Positions 11,297 through 19,770 of a stretch of DNA of 64,000 nt are shown in pieces. Source of the DNA: CAVZLD01 sp963776055. Its GTDB lineage: Bacteria; Planctomycetota; Planctomycetia; Pirellulales; Pirellulaceae. Numbering within the stretch: position 1 is the stretch's first letter; the number at the start of each line of letters is the position of its first letter. Location: NCBI GenBank assembly GCA_963776055.1, contig CAVZLD010000007.1:186001-250000 (forward strand). Direction: 5' to 3'. Below the pieces are notes generated by a model that saw only the letters and a list, made by a program, of their open reading frames with translations, ran no database searches and was not told the DNA's origin. The translations under genes were made by a program, and so were the position numbers.

Positions 11297-11303
11297 AGCG
11301 TTT

Positions 11304-13117
11304 ATGGAATCGTCGACGATGTTAGTCCTGTCGATCCTCTTGCCGTTGGCCGGCGCGATCCTGATTGCCGCGATTGGTTCTGGCAATCGCGTCCTGGTCC
11401 GCCGCGTTGGCGCTGGGCGTCTCGATCGCCACGCTGTTCCTGGCGCTGCTGGTGATGCACTACGATTCGGCCGGGGACCTGTATTTCCAAGAACAGCTTG
11501 CCGCAGCCGGCCGCGTATCGCGGGATGCTTTTGCGGCGGAGAAGACGGCGTACGCGGCGACCGAGCGGTACGCCTGGCTGCCGCCGTCAACCGGCATCGA
11601 CGTGCGATTTTCCGTGGGTTTGGACGGCCTGAGTCTCTGGATGTATGGGCTGTCCGCGCTGCTGATGGTCAGTTCCGTACTGGTCAGTTGGACCGCGATC
11701 GAGGAGGAGTCGGCCCTCTTCTACTGTATGCTGCTGTTGCTGGAGAACGGCTGCTGGGCGTGTTCGCCGCCCGCGATCATGGTGCTGTTCTACGTTTCTT
11801 CGAGTTCACGCTGATCCCGCTGTTTTTCCTGATTGGAATCTGGGGTAGCGAACAGCGGCGGTATGCGGCGACGAAGTTCTTCCTGTACACCCTGGCCGGC
11901 AGCTTGTTGACCTTCCTGGGGCTGCTTTCGATCGTGTCTGTGGGTACATGCCCACGGGGACGGAGCCCGCGATCAACTGTTCGATCCCCGAGTTGACGGT
12001 CCAGCTGACGCAGCACCCGATGCCGACCGCGATGCAGGTGTGGGTTTTCCTGGCCTTGTTTGCCGGCTTTGCGATCAAGGTGCCCTTGTTCCCGCTTGCA
12101 CACGTGGCTGCCGCTGGCCCACGTGCAGGCCCCCACGGCCGGCAGTGTGTTCCTGGCCGGCATGCTGCTGAAGATCGGCACCTACGGTTTCCTGCGGTTC
12201 AGCGTGCCGATGCTGCCCGAGGCCACGGCGGTCCTCGTGCCCTGGGTTGTCTGGCTGGCCGTCATCGGAATCCTGTACGGGGCACTGGTGGCCTTGGCCC
12301 AGGCGGACATGAAGCGGCTTGATCGCCTATTCCAGCGTCAGCCACCTGGGATTCTGCATGCTGGGGCTGTTTGCACTGACGCCCCTGGGCGTGCAGGGCG
12401 GCAGTGCTGCAGATGGTCAATCACGGGCATCTCGACCGGAGCTCTTGTTCGCCCTGGTCGGGATGTTGTACGAGCGATACCACACCCGGCAAATCGCCGA
12501 CCTGGGGGGCTTGGCGCGTCGCTTGCCAATCATGGCCTTCTTCATGCTGTTGTTCACCTTGTCGAGTATTGGGCTGCCGGGGTTGAACGGCTTCGCCGGT
12601 GAAATCCTGATCTTGATCGGCGTGTTCCAACGCGGTTGGGCGGAGAATGTCGGAGCGATCTCTTCCTCCGTGCGTTGGGCTGCGGTACTGGCCGTGTTCG
12701 GCGTGGTCCTGGGGGCCTGGTACATGTTGTGGCTGGTGCAGCGCGTGTTCTTTGGTCCGCTGCGCGAGCCGAAGCATGATCCAGGCGAACCGGTTGCCGA
12801 TCTTTCACTGCGTGAGGTCGAGTGCGCTGGTACCACTGGCCGTCCTGGTGTTCTGGATTGGTGTCTATCCCAAGTTCTTTCTCGATCGGATGGCACCCGC
12901 GCTCCAAACCTCGACGATGGCGGCGGGGCAGGCATTGCAGGCGGCCGACGAGGCGCGTGCTGTTGTCCAGAGTCCGTCCCCCATTCCGTTGCCGACGCGG
13001 GGTTCGCCCGCCATGGGGCCCTCTCGTCTTGCCTTGCGAAGCGGTGGGCCCAATCCGAGCGGCAGTCTGTCTCCGATTTCGAATCCCCTAAGTGAGAGTT
13101 CCGACCGTGCCAACTGA
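11304..13117 (+). CDS. nuoM: NADH-quinone oxidoreductase subunit M (frame-broken)
   Basis: NuoM is the second large antiporter-like subunit. The ATG at 11304 follows GGCGGAGG. Readable parts are DVRFSVGLDGLSLWMYGLSA, FFEFTLIPLFFLIGIWG, YAATKFFLYTLAGSLLTFLG, HVQAPTAGSVFLAGMLLKIG, IAYSSVSHLGFCMLGLFAL, LSSIGLPGLNGFAGEILIL and a last helix LVPLAVLVFWIGVYP. Frame changes lie near 11390, 11750, 11800, 11940, 12100, 12318, 12405 and 12825. A non-conserved tail of about 60 residues after the last helix runs to the TGA at 13115-13117, which overlaps the upstream candidate starts of nuoN. This is the last heavily broken gene of the operon. Confidence 0.93.
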
Positions 13118-13130
13118 CCGACTCACCCTG

Positions 13131-14747
13131 ATGACTTTGACGCCCGAGCTTCTCCTCGTCCTGTTGGCGGTGGTGATTTTCATCGGGGGGACGGTGACAC
13201 GGAGCAAGGTGCTCTGGAGTAGCATCGCGTCGGTGACTTTCGCTGCGGTGGCCATCCTCATTTGGCGGCAGGCCCCCCATTTTCTGGACGCGGGCGGTAT
13301 GACGGAGGCGAGCGAGATGCGATTGAGCGGTCCGCTGTTGCTCGATCCGCTGGCGCAGGGGCTGCGTTTTTGTGCGGCCGTGCTGGGACTGCTGTTCTGT
13401 CTGTTCGCGACGCAGTCCCGTCAGGAACGGCTGTATCCCGAACTCCTTGGTTCGCTCGTCCTGGTGTTCGCCGGACTGATGCTCGTCTGCTCGGCGGGAG
13501 ACTTGGTGCTGCTGTTCCTTGGGTTCGAGCTGATTTCGATTCCCACGTACGTTTTGCTCTTCATCGGTCGCCCGGGGCGAGAATCGGACGAAGCGACGGC
13601 CAAGTATTTCTACCTCAGCATCCTTTCCTCGGCCCTGTTCCTGTACGGTCTGTCATTGCTCTACGGCCTGGGGGGGAACACGCACTTAGCAATCATTCAG
13701 GCGAACCTGCAGTATCCCTCCGCCGTGTCCTTGCCGGTGTTGCCGCTGGCGTTGGCGCTGATCCTGGCGGGACTTGGGTTCAAGCTGGCCGCCGTGCCGT
13801 TTCATTTTTATGCGCCCGACGTCTACCAGGCGACGACCAACCTGAACGCTGCCTTGCTGGCGGTCGTGCCGAAAATCGCCGCCGTGGTGGGCATCCTTCG
13901 GATTCTCGTCACGGTTCTGCCCCGCGACTCGGCGTTCGCCTGGCAACTGCTCGTGTTCCTCTCTGTGGCAACGATGACGCTGGGAAACATGGCGGCGCTG
14001 TGGCAGCAGAACGTGCGGCGACTCTTGGCCTACTCGTCGATCGCGCATGCCGGATACCTGCTGCTGGGAGTTGCTGCTGCGATGGCGAGCGGGATGGGAG
14101 CCGGCCGAGGAACGGACGCGGCAGCAGCGGTCGTGTTCTACGTGCTGGTGTACGCGGCTGCTTCGCTGGGAGCGTTTGCCTGTCTGGGATACCTCAGCAA
14201 CAACGACCAGACCTTCAGTACGGTGGATGAACTATCGGGGATCGGACGCTGTTATCCGGTGATCGGTGGTTGCTTGGCGATCTGTATGTTCTCGCTCAGC
14301 GGGATTCCGCCGTTGGCTGGTTTTTGGGGTAAGTTCGCTCTGTTTAAGAGTGCGCTGGATGTTGGTTTGAATGCCGGGGGGACACCGAATCCTTGGTTCT
14401 TGACGCTCTGCGTACTCGGGGTCCTGAACGCAGCGGTTGCCGCGGCGTACTATCTGCGCGTGGTGGCTACCGTCTATTTTGCGGAGCCGAGCGATCAGCA
14501 TGCGGTCATGCCGGTCATGGGAAATCCAGGGGCCGGAGCGACCGCCCTGGCGAGTGTGTTGGTTGTGGTCGGCGTCGGTCTGTTCACCGGCAGTTGGATG
14601 ACGAGGGCCCAGCACGCCGCGGAGTCCGCATGGTTTGGCCCGGTCGCCGACCGTCCCGCCGCGTCCGTCACTTCCACGTTGTGGACCGTCCCGCCGGCCA
14701 CGCATGCGCCCACCACGGAGCTCGCGGTCCGGTCCGTCGCTGATTGA
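13131..14747 (+). CDS. nuoN: NADH-quinone oxidoreductase subunit N
   Basis: NuoN is the third antiporter-like proton-pumping subunit and closes the operon. It is the first gene here with one clean frame. Family segments include DLVLLFLGFELISIPTYVLL, SDEATAKYFYLSILSSALFL, KLAAVPFHFYAPDVYQATT, LLAYSSIAHAGYLLLG and SLSGIPPLAGFWGKFALFKS. With ATG 13131 it has 538 residues starting MTLTPELLLV, a usual NuoN start. In-frame GTGs at 13092 and 13107 would overlap the nuoM stop and are possible alternatives. No clear Shine-Dalgarno sequence decides between them. The stop at 14745-14747 is one base before the next gene's ATG. Confidence 0.95.
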   Translation: MTLTPELLLVLLAVVIFIGGTVTRSKVLWSSIASVTFAAVAILIWRQAPHFLDAGGMTEASEMRLSGPLLLDPLAQGLRFCAAVLGLLFCLFATQSRQERLYPELLGSLVLVFAGLMLVCSAGDLVLLFLGFELISIPTYVLLFIGRPGRESDEATAKYFYLSILSSALFLYGLSLLYGLGGNTHLAIIQANLQYPSAVSLPVLPLALALILAGLGFKLAAVPFHFYAPDVYQATTNLNAALLAVVPKIAAVVGILRILVTVLPRDSAFAWQLLVFLSVATMTLGNMAALWQQNVRRLLAYSSIAHAGYLLLGVAAAMASGMGAGRGTDAAAAVVFYVLVYAAASLGAFACLGYLSNNDQTFSTVDELSGIGRCYPVIGGCLAICMFSLSGIPPLAGFWGKFALFKSALDVGLNAGGTPNPWFLTLCVLGVLNAAVAAAYYLRVVATVYFAEPSDQHAVMPVMGNPGAGATALASVLVVVGVGLFTGSWMTRAQHAAESAWFGPVADRPAASVTSTLWTVPPATHAPTTELAVRSVAD

Positions 14748-14748
14748 G

Positions 14749-16128
14749 ATGGCTCGCACACGAAAATCGCGTAGCTCACTGGTGCAGCGGCTGGATCAGG
14801 CATCGCAGCCGATCTACCTGCTGGATGCCCTGCGGCGAATCGTCTTCTGCAATGCGGCGTGCGCCGAGTGGCTCGGACGGGAGCCCGCCGAGATCATCGG
14901 CCGCCGCTGCGATTATCATTCGGAAACCACACCCGCCGACTCGGATCGCTGGGCGGCCGGGCTGTGTCCGCCGCCGGAGGCGTTCGCGGGACAGCGTTGT
15001 CACGGGACGGTCGTCAGCGATCAGGTCACGGGAGATCCATCTTCCAAAACGGTGGATTTCATTCCGTTGTGGGCGGGTGATTCGGAGGGAGGCGAAATCC
15101 TCGCCCTCGCGCGGCAGGAGCCGCCGGAAGCGGCGGCTGTGCCGGTCACGAAGACGGCCGGCGGGGTGCTGCCGGACGCCACGCAGTTACACGAGGACCT
15201 GCGGCGAATGCGCGACCGGTGGGCGGCCGAATATGAGTTGGAACGGCTGGTGGGCACGAGTTCCGCAATGGAGCGAGTGCGAGAACAGGTGCAGTTGGCG
15301 ACCATGGCCGTTACGCGCGTCGTGATCGTCGGCCCCGCCGGTAGCGGCCGCGAACGCGTGGCGCGAACCATTCACGCGGCGCAGCATGAGGAGGGGTGGC
15401 TCTACCTGGTTCCCTTGGCGTGCCCGCTGCTGGATGCGGAACTGCTCGAGTCGACGGTCGAGGCCTTCTTGCGCGGCTGTGCCGAATTGAGTGCGGAGCA
15501 GCCGGCGACTTTGCTGTTGTTGGATGTCGACCAATTGCCAGAAGATGCCCAAGCCTCACTGCTCGGGCTGCTGCGCATTGCGGAGTTGCGTCTGCACACG
15601 CTTTGCACCGCGCAGCGATCGCTGTTGGCCCCGTCGTCCGAGCGGCCATTCCGACGAGAGTTGGCCTACGCCCTGAGCACGCTCGAGATGGAGATTCCGC
15701 CGCTGATGGAGCGAATCGAGGATCTGCCCCTCCTGGCGCAGGCCGCCATCGAACAGGTCAATGCGCGGGGGAACTGCCAACGGACGGGGCTGACTGAGCA
15801 GGCGCTGGACTGTCTGTTGCGGTATTCCTGGCCGGGAAATGTCGACGAGCTGTTTCAACTGTTGGCGGAAGCCCATGCGTTAGCCAGCGGTCCGTATCTG
15901 ACGCCGCAAGATCTACCCGAACGAATTCACGCCGCACTTGCCGCGGCGGAATACCCGCACATCCAACAGGAATCGATTCAACTGGACCATTATCTTGCCG
16001 ATGTCGAACGGGAACTGCTGCGGCGTTCGTTGCGCGTGGCGAAAGGTAATAAGGCCCAGGCGGCGCGTCAGCTGGGAATCTCTCGCGCCCGATTGCTCCG
16101 GCGGATGGAGGTGCTCCAGATCTCATGA
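14749..16128 (+). CDS. Degenerate sigma-54-activator-like regulator (PAS-like, AAA+, Fis-type helix-turn-helix)
   Basis: A 459-residue protein built like an enhancer-binding protein. An N-terminal PAS-like part (IYLLDALRRIVFCNAACAEW) is followed by an AAA+ domain with a Walker A at about residues 194-201 (GPAGSGRE), a Walker B (LLLLDVDQLP) and the late signature RYSWPGNVDELFQLL. A Fis-type helix-turn-helix ends it (NKAQAARQLGISRARLLRRM). The GAFTGA loop that contacts sigma-54 is absent: the region between Walker A and B is short and reads AEAFLRGCAEL and onward. Walker A also has arginine where lysine is usual. It may therefore bind DNA without activating sigma-54. It starts one base after nuoN, in the same direction, and overlaps the next gene by ATGA. 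That suggests co-transcription with complex I, but its targets are unknown. Confidence 0.8.
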   Translation: MARTRKSRSSLVQRLDQASQPIYLLDALRRIVFCNAACAEWLGREPAEIIGRRCDYHSETTPADSDRWAAGLCPPPEAFAGQRCHGTVVSDQVTGDPSSKTVDFIPLWAGDSEGGEILALARQEPPEAAAVPVTKTAGGVLPDATQLHEDLRRMRDRWAAEYELERLVGTSSAMERVREQVQLATMAVTRVVIVGPAGSGRERVARTIHAAQHEEGWLYLVPLACPLLDAELLESTVEAFLRGCAELSAEQPATLLLLDVDQLPEDAQASLLGLLRIAELRLHTLCTAQRSLLAPSSERPFRRELAYALSTLEMEIPPLMERIEDLPLLAQAAIEQVNARGNCQRTGLTEQALDCLLRYSWPGNVDELFQLLAEAHALASGPYLTPQDLPERIHAALAAAEYPHIQQESIQLDHYLADVERELLRRSLRVAKGNKAQAARQLGISRARLLRRMEVLQIS

Positions 16129-16562
16129 ATCCCCGACCGGGAGCTTCGGCCTTGATCGTCTGCGAGCCGCGACCGCGGTGGGCGCCGCTGCTGCGACGTG
16201 AACTCAAGCAGAGCTGGTCGCTGTTGCACGTCGGAAATCTCGATTCGTGTTGGGAGGTCCTGCGGCAACGGCCCGGAAGCGCCGTCTTTCTGCAGGTGAC
16301 GCCGGACAACGTGCGGCACGCTATCGACCAGATTCTGCCAGCCCGGGAACAGGACCCCGCTGCGATTTTCCTGGCGAGTGTCCCGGATTTGCCCCGTGAA
16401 CTGCGGAGCGCACTGTGGCACGTCGGGATTGTGTATGCTGCCGCCACGCCCCTTGAAGCTTCCGCGGCCGGGCGGATTCTGCGACGACATTTTTCGCGAC
16501 TTGTTCCCCCAGCCCTGTCGCTGGAAGAAAAGATCTGGAACAATTTGCCCTGGCCCCAATAG
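16125..16562 (+). CDS. Hypothetical receiver-like protein
   Basis: A 145-residue protein whose ATG overlaps the preceding regulator's stop as ATGA, so the two are probably translated together. The order of hydrophobic strands and helices (ALIVCEP, SAVFLQVTPDNV, AAIFLASVP, GIVYAAATPLEASAAGRIL) recalls a response-regulator receiver fold. I cannot find the phosphoryl-acceptor aspartate at the end of the third strand, where FLQVTP stands. No signal peptide or membrane segment. I do not recognise a named family. A non-phosphorylated receiver-like partner of the degenerate activator is the simplest guess, and it is only inference. Confidence 0.6.
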   Translation: MNPRPGASALIVCEPRPRWAPLLRRELKQSWSLLHVGNLDSCWEVLRQRPGSAVFLQVTPDNVRHAIDQILPAREQDPAAIFLASVPDLPRELRSALWHVGIVYAAATPLEASAAGRILRRHFSRLVPPALSLEEKIWNNLPWPQ

Positions 16563-16702
16563 TGCCCGGGGCGAAGGGGTGGTTCACGAGATCCAACGGA
16601 CCCGCGTCGATAAGCCGCGGCGGAAGCCACAATGTGGATCGGGAGGCAACCGCCCGTGGGCCGTTTTGCCAATGGACGTATTGATAGACTGGGAGCATTT
16701 CC

Positions 16703-17782
16703 ATGAGTGGTGAAGGCATTGACGCAGTGGCCGTGCGGTCCGCATTGCAGAATTTTCAGGATCCGGAAACGGGCCGCAGCGTCGTCGCGATGGGACAGGT
16801 TTCGGACATTCAGGCCTCCGACTCGGCCATCTCGGTTCGTCTCGGGCTGACGACCTACAGCGCGCCGCTGTGGCAGGAAACCGTGGATCAGGCAACGGAG
16901 CAGCTGCGTCACGCCTTTCCGCAAGTGGATCGAGTCGAAGTCCATCCGTGTGAGTTCGATCGACCGGCGGAGAAGATTGGTGAAGTAGGGCTTCAGGCGA
17001 AGAGTGTGATTGCCGTGGGGTCGGGTAAAGGGGGCGTGGGAAAGAGTACCGTCGCGGCCGCACTCGCCTACGGATTGCAGCGGGCCGGTTGCCAAGTGGG
17101 CCTGATGGACGCCGATGTCTACGGCCCCAGTGTTCCGCACCTGTTGGGCATTGGTGGTCGACCGGAAGTCATCGAGAACCGGATCCAACCGCTGCAGAAG
17201 GATGGCATTCGCGTGATGTCGATGGGCTTTCTCGTGCCGGCCGAGGAAGCCGTGGTGTGGCGTGGCCCTATGCTCCATGGCGCCATCACGCAATTTCTTC
17301 GGGATACGGCGTGGGGGCATTTGGATTACCTGATCATTGACCTGCCACCCGGGACCGGAGACATCGCCCTGACCCTCTCGCAACTCCTTCCGCTGACCGG
17401 AGCCGTTGTCGTTTGCACGCCGCAGGAAGTTGCCTTGCTGGATGCAGTCAAAGCGATTGCGATGTTCCGCAAAGTCAGTATTCCCGTTCTTGGGATGGTG
17501 GAAAATATGAGCGGGTTCGTGTGTCCGGACTGCCAGAAACGCTATGACATTTTCGGGAGTGGCGGTGCACAGCGCAAGGCAGCGGAGATGGACGTTCCCT
17601 TCCTCGGTGACCTGCCGATCAACATGCAGATCCGCGCTTGCGGAGATCAAGGTGCGATCTCGCAGGTCTTTGAAGACGAAGCAACTCGTCCCAGCTTGGA
17701 GGCGCTGACATTGCAACTGGCAAGAAATCTCACGCAGCGCGTGAAAGGGAGTCCGTCGCTGCCCACTCTCAACGTGCTCTGA
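16703..17782 (+). CDS. mrp: Mrp/ApbC-type Fe-S cluster carrier ATPase
   Basis: A P-loop ATPase of the Mrp/NBP35 family, thought to carry and insert Fe-S clusters in the cytoplasm. An N-terminal MIP18/DUF59-type domain (about residues 8-85, starting VRSALQNFQDPETGRSVV) precedes the deviant Walker A GSGKGGVGKSTVAAALAYGL. Next come LMDADVYGPSVPHLLG, LIIDLPPGTGDIALTL and the cluster-binding cysteine pair in GFVCPDCQKRYDIFG. 359 residues, one frame. A GGGAG ribosome site precedes the ATG. Its place after a complex I operon, which needs many Fe-S clusters, fits, though it has its own 140-bp upstream gap. Confidence 0.93.
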   Translation: MSGEGIDAVAVRSALQNFQDPETGRSVVAMGQVSDIQASDSAISVRLGLTTYSAPLWQETVDQATEQLRHAFPQVDRVEVHPCEFDRPAEKIGEVGLQAKSVIAVGSGKGGVGKSTVAAALAYGLQRAGCQVGLMDADVYGPSVPHLLGIGGRPEVIENRIQPLQKDGIRVMSMGFLVPAEEAVVWRGPMLHGAITQFLRDTAWGHLDYLIIDLPPGTGDIALTLSQLLPLTGAVVVCTPQEVALLDAVKAIAMFRKVSIPVLGMVENMSGFVCPDCQKRYDIFGSGGAQRKAAEMDVPFLGDLPINMQIRACGDQGAISQVFEDEATRPSLEALTLQLARNLTQRVKGSPSLPTLNVL

Positions 17783-17830
17783 CCAAAATCGGCCGCAACA
17801 TGGTCGGGCCGCGGCATCGCGCAAGGCCAG

Positions 17831-17907
17831 TAGGTGTCGCACGGACGTGTAGCGCGCGTGGCGACGTTGCTCACGAGCAGGCAGGGCGACGAGACGCGGC
17901 AGAGAAG
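17831..17907 (+). repeat. Dispersed 3'-end repeat, copy C
   Basis: One of three related intergenic elements in this window; the others are at 40282-40361 and 53929-54008. It shares the blocks CGCACGGAC, TGTAGCG and CGTGGCGAC, then a short hairpin-like centre (TGCT/AGCA arms) and GACGAGACGC. It lies on the same strand as mrp, 48 bp after its stop, so unlike the other two copies it does not include the stop codon. The alignment was made by eye and contains mismatches and small gaps. Confidence 0.6.
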
Positions 17908-17973
17908 TTTCACGCGCTGTGGATTGCCAAGCGATGGGGACGCGAAAACAGGCGCCGCGGGACGGCCGTTGGC

Positions 17974-18010
17974 AAAAAAATAGGGCTACCCGATCACCGG
18001 GTAACCCTTT
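17974..18010 (-). terminator. Intrinsic terminator of the H1-like gene
   Basis: On the minus strand an 11-bp stem (AGGGTTACCCG pairing with CGGGTAGCCCT through one G-T wobble) closes a five-base loop and is followed at once by a run of seven T. It lies about 75 bp past the stop of the lysine-rich gene. On the plus strand the same hairpin is followed only by TTTCT, so its main direction is minus. Confidence 0.88.
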
Positions 18011-18085
18011 CTCGTTGTATCCACGCCGCTCTACGGCGGGCGAGCTTGGGCTCGCTTTCACCGATAAGCGGTCCGAGGGCAGAGC

Positions 18086-18421
18086 TTAGCGGCTGGACTT
18101 CTTGGTTCGCCGCTTCTTGGTGCCCTTCCGCTTGCCGGCGGCCTTCTTGAGTCGCTTTTTGGCGACTTTTCGCTTGACCTTGCGCTTGACCTTCCGCTTG
18201 ACGGCGGCCTTCTTGAGTCGCTTTTTGGCGACCTTGCGCTTGACCTTGCGCTTGACCTTGCGCTTGACGGCGGCCTTCTTGAGTCGCTTCTTGGCGACCT
18301 TGCGCTTGACCTTGCGCTTGACCTTCCGCTTCACGGCAGCCTTCTTCAGCCGTTTCTTCGCGACCTTGCGTTTCACCGCCTTCTTCGCGGTCTTCCTGGC
18401 AGTCTTCTTCTTGGTGGCCAC
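18086..18421 (-). CDS. Histone H1-like lysine-rich repeat protein
   Basis: A 111-residue, extremely basic protein made almost only of Lys, Arg, Ala, Val and Leu, resembling bacterial H1/Hc1-like DNA-binding proteins. It opens with VATKKKTARKTAKKAV and then repeats a 22-residue unit (AVKRKVKRKVKRKVAKKRLK plus KA) three full times before the tail GTKKRRTKKSSR. The start chosen is GTG at 18421, seven bases after a strong GGAGG; an in-frame ATG at 18475 would add an unrelated acidic leader. By family it should bind and condense DNA without sequence preference. It has its own long upstream region and a strong terminator, so it is probably a single-gene unit. Confidence 0.85.
   Translation of the reverse strand: MATKKKTARKTAKKAVKRKVAKKRLKKAAVKRKVKRKVKRKVAKKRLKKAAVKRKVKRKVKRKVAKKRLKKAAVKRKVKRKVKRKVAKKRLKKAAGKRKGTKKRRTKKSSR
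18141..18380 (-). repeat. 66-bp in-frame tandem repeat inside the H1-like gene
   Basis: The block starting GCCTTCTT on the plus strand recurs at 18141, 18207, 18273 and 18339, exactly 66 bp apart. There are three full units and a partial fourth. Copies differ mostly at silent third positions (for example CTTTTTGGC against CTTCTTGGC). Each unit encodes 22 residues, so copy-number change would keep the frame. Confidence 0.92.
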
Positions 18422-18990
18422 AATTCGTCCTCCGTTGAAAAGGTCTCCGGCGAGTTCCGTCTCAATGGCTTCCAAATGCCGAGAGCCGTCGAGCTTGACT
18501 CACCTGCAATCGAACGATCCCGATATCGGGTTATCACTCCCTGTGATATGACTCCGTGTGATGTGGGCTCCGCTTCGTAGCATTTCGTTTCGTTTCGTGT
18601 TGCGGAGTTTGGTAGTGAGCCGACCTGTTGCGCGTCCTTGGTGATTGCGTTGCGACCGGTCGTCTCATGCATCGACGAAGTTGATCTCCTAACTGTTCAA
18701 AAGATGCAGGCTTATTTTTTGCTAATCTTCATAATCAAAAACCGTTCGTCAACCCCAGGTTTCATGTTTTGCGCGAATTCTTTGGACTGCGCATGCTGCT
18801 TCTGCACCCGTGTTGTGCGCGCAGGTGAGTGTTCGTTCTTCGATTCAGGAGAATGAAGTTGCAAGTTGTTGCTCGCGCGCAACATTGCGCATCAAGTAAC
18901 GAAAAACACAAAAAATGCCGGTGTTTTTGTGAGGTTTGCGCTAGGTGAGTTTGCGCAGCTGCGCGCCGAATTGCGTGAGGTAACGCGCGC
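18422..18990 (-). promoter_or_regulatory. Long AT-rich leader upstream of the H1-like gene
   Basis: 569 bp without a convincing gene, clearly more AT-rich than its surroundings (about 18580-18950). It holds a 12-bp perfect palindrome CCCGATATCGGG (18519-18530), two adjacent near-identical 15-mers (18536-18550 and 18551-18565, two mismatches), and the palindromes GCGCAA-CA-TTGCGC (18877-18890) and GCGCAGCTGCGC (18953-18964). A minus-strand TTGACG (complement of 18747-18752) could be a -35 element, but no good -10 follows at standard spacing. These look like regulator-binding sites; none is matched to a known protein. Confidence 0.4.
18902..18928 (-). terminator. Possible terminator of the site-2-type protease gene
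   Basis: AAAAACAC and GTGTTTTT form perfect 8-bp arms around an 11-base loop, about 60 bp past the protease stop. On the minus strand the 3' arm ends in five T. The stem is AT-rich and weak, so this is tentative. Confidence 0.35.
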
Positions 18991-19770
18991 CTACCACCGA
19001 CGTCCGTACCCGCCTCCGCCACCCATTAAGGACTGCAACGTCGTGTAACTGGAGTAGGCCAACATTCCAAAAAGAATTCCCAGGAAAGTCTGCCCAAGAT
19101 AGAAACCCCACAGCGCCAACAGTCCACCGGTCATCACGGAGAGGATCAATGAATGCTTCAACGGATCGCTGCGGTCAAACAGCAAGAACGCTTCGCGAAC
19201 AATCTGTCCTCCGTCGAGTGGATACACCGGAAGAAGGTTGAGCAAGGCCCAGTAGATGCTGACCTCGAGATAGAAAAGCACGAACAACAATAAGGTGGGC
19301 GGCGCGACAAAGGGGCGCTCGGCGGGAAGCGGTAACCAGTCGCCCACCAAACCGATGGGCGGTATGCTGCGACCGGACAACAACACGAGCGCGAGCAGGA
19401 TCGCCGCGGAGGTGAGTTGGGCGGCCGGCCCGGCGGCGGAGACCACCATCCGGCTGCGGGGATCTCGTCCGCCCCCGGTGGTTGCGGCGCCCGTGGGGAT
19501 GGCGAGGCCGCCGAACTGATAGAGCACAATGTGAGAAGGAATTCCCTGGGCGGCAAAGGCGACGGCGTGCCCCAGTTCGTGGATCAGAACCGACGTGAAA
19601 ACGGCGGCAATCCAGGGCAAAAGTAGTTCCGGGGCTCCGGGGAACCCGTCCGCGTTTCGCGGACTGAGCAGCACCGCTACCAGCCAGAACCATGGCGTCA
19701 CACGGACCGGATACTGGGCCAGTCGGAAGCGCAGATCGAACTCGGTTTTGGTGGGTTCACCGATCAACAC
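18991..19770 (-). CDS. Site-2 protease family (M50) membrane metalloprotease
   Basis: A 259-residue membrane protein of the M50 family, which cuts substrates within the membrane. The zinc motif HELGH lies in the helix TSVLIHELGHAVAFAAQGI (around residues 65-69). The third ligand region reads LLPVYPLDGGQIVREAF, the family's DGG motif. Four to six hydrophobic segments can be seen, including WFWLVAVLLS and LLLFVLFYLEVSIYWALL. No PDZ or CBS domain is visible, so it is a minimal form. The C terminus is glycine-rich (MGGGGGYGRRW). The substrate is unknown. The start used is the first ATG; no strong ribosome site was identified. Confidence 0.88.
   Translation of the reverse strand: MLIGEPTKTEFDLRFRLAQYPVRVTPWFWLVAVLLSPRNADGFPGAPELLLPWIAAVFTSVLIHELGHAVAFAAQGIPSHIVLYQFGGLAIPTGAATTGGGRDPRSRMVVSAAGPAAQLTSAAILLALVLLSGRSIPPIGLVGDWLPLPAERPFVAPPTLLLFVLFYLEVSIYWALLNLLPVYPLDGGQIVREAFLLFDRSDPLKHSLILSVMTGGLLALWGFYLGQTFLGILFGMLAYSSYTTLQSLMGGGGGYGRRW

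Larger units (their letters stand above)
17783..18085. other. Intergenic region between mrp and the H1-like gene
   Basis: This 303-bp stretch between convergent genes holds two things listed separately: one copy of the roughly 80-bp dispersed repeat (17831-17907) in mrp orientation, and the intrinsic terminator of the H1-like gene (17974-18010). I see no coding potential or RNA gene in the rest. Confidence 0.6.

Noticed and set aside
2..13117. Complex I operon as a decayed pseudogene cluster
   Set aside because: All cofactor and proton-path residues are kept in the pieces, gene order and overlaps are intact, and the breaks are single bases only.
15758..18061. A 767-codon minus-strand open frame across the regulator and mrp genes
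   Set aside because: High-GC shadow frame without any recognisable domain, opposite well-supported genes.
18102..18551. Long plus-strand open frame opposite the H1-like gene, rich in Leu, Arg and Thr
   Set aside because: It is the complement of the 66-bp repeat; the minus strand has the ribosome site, terminator and a sensible basic product.
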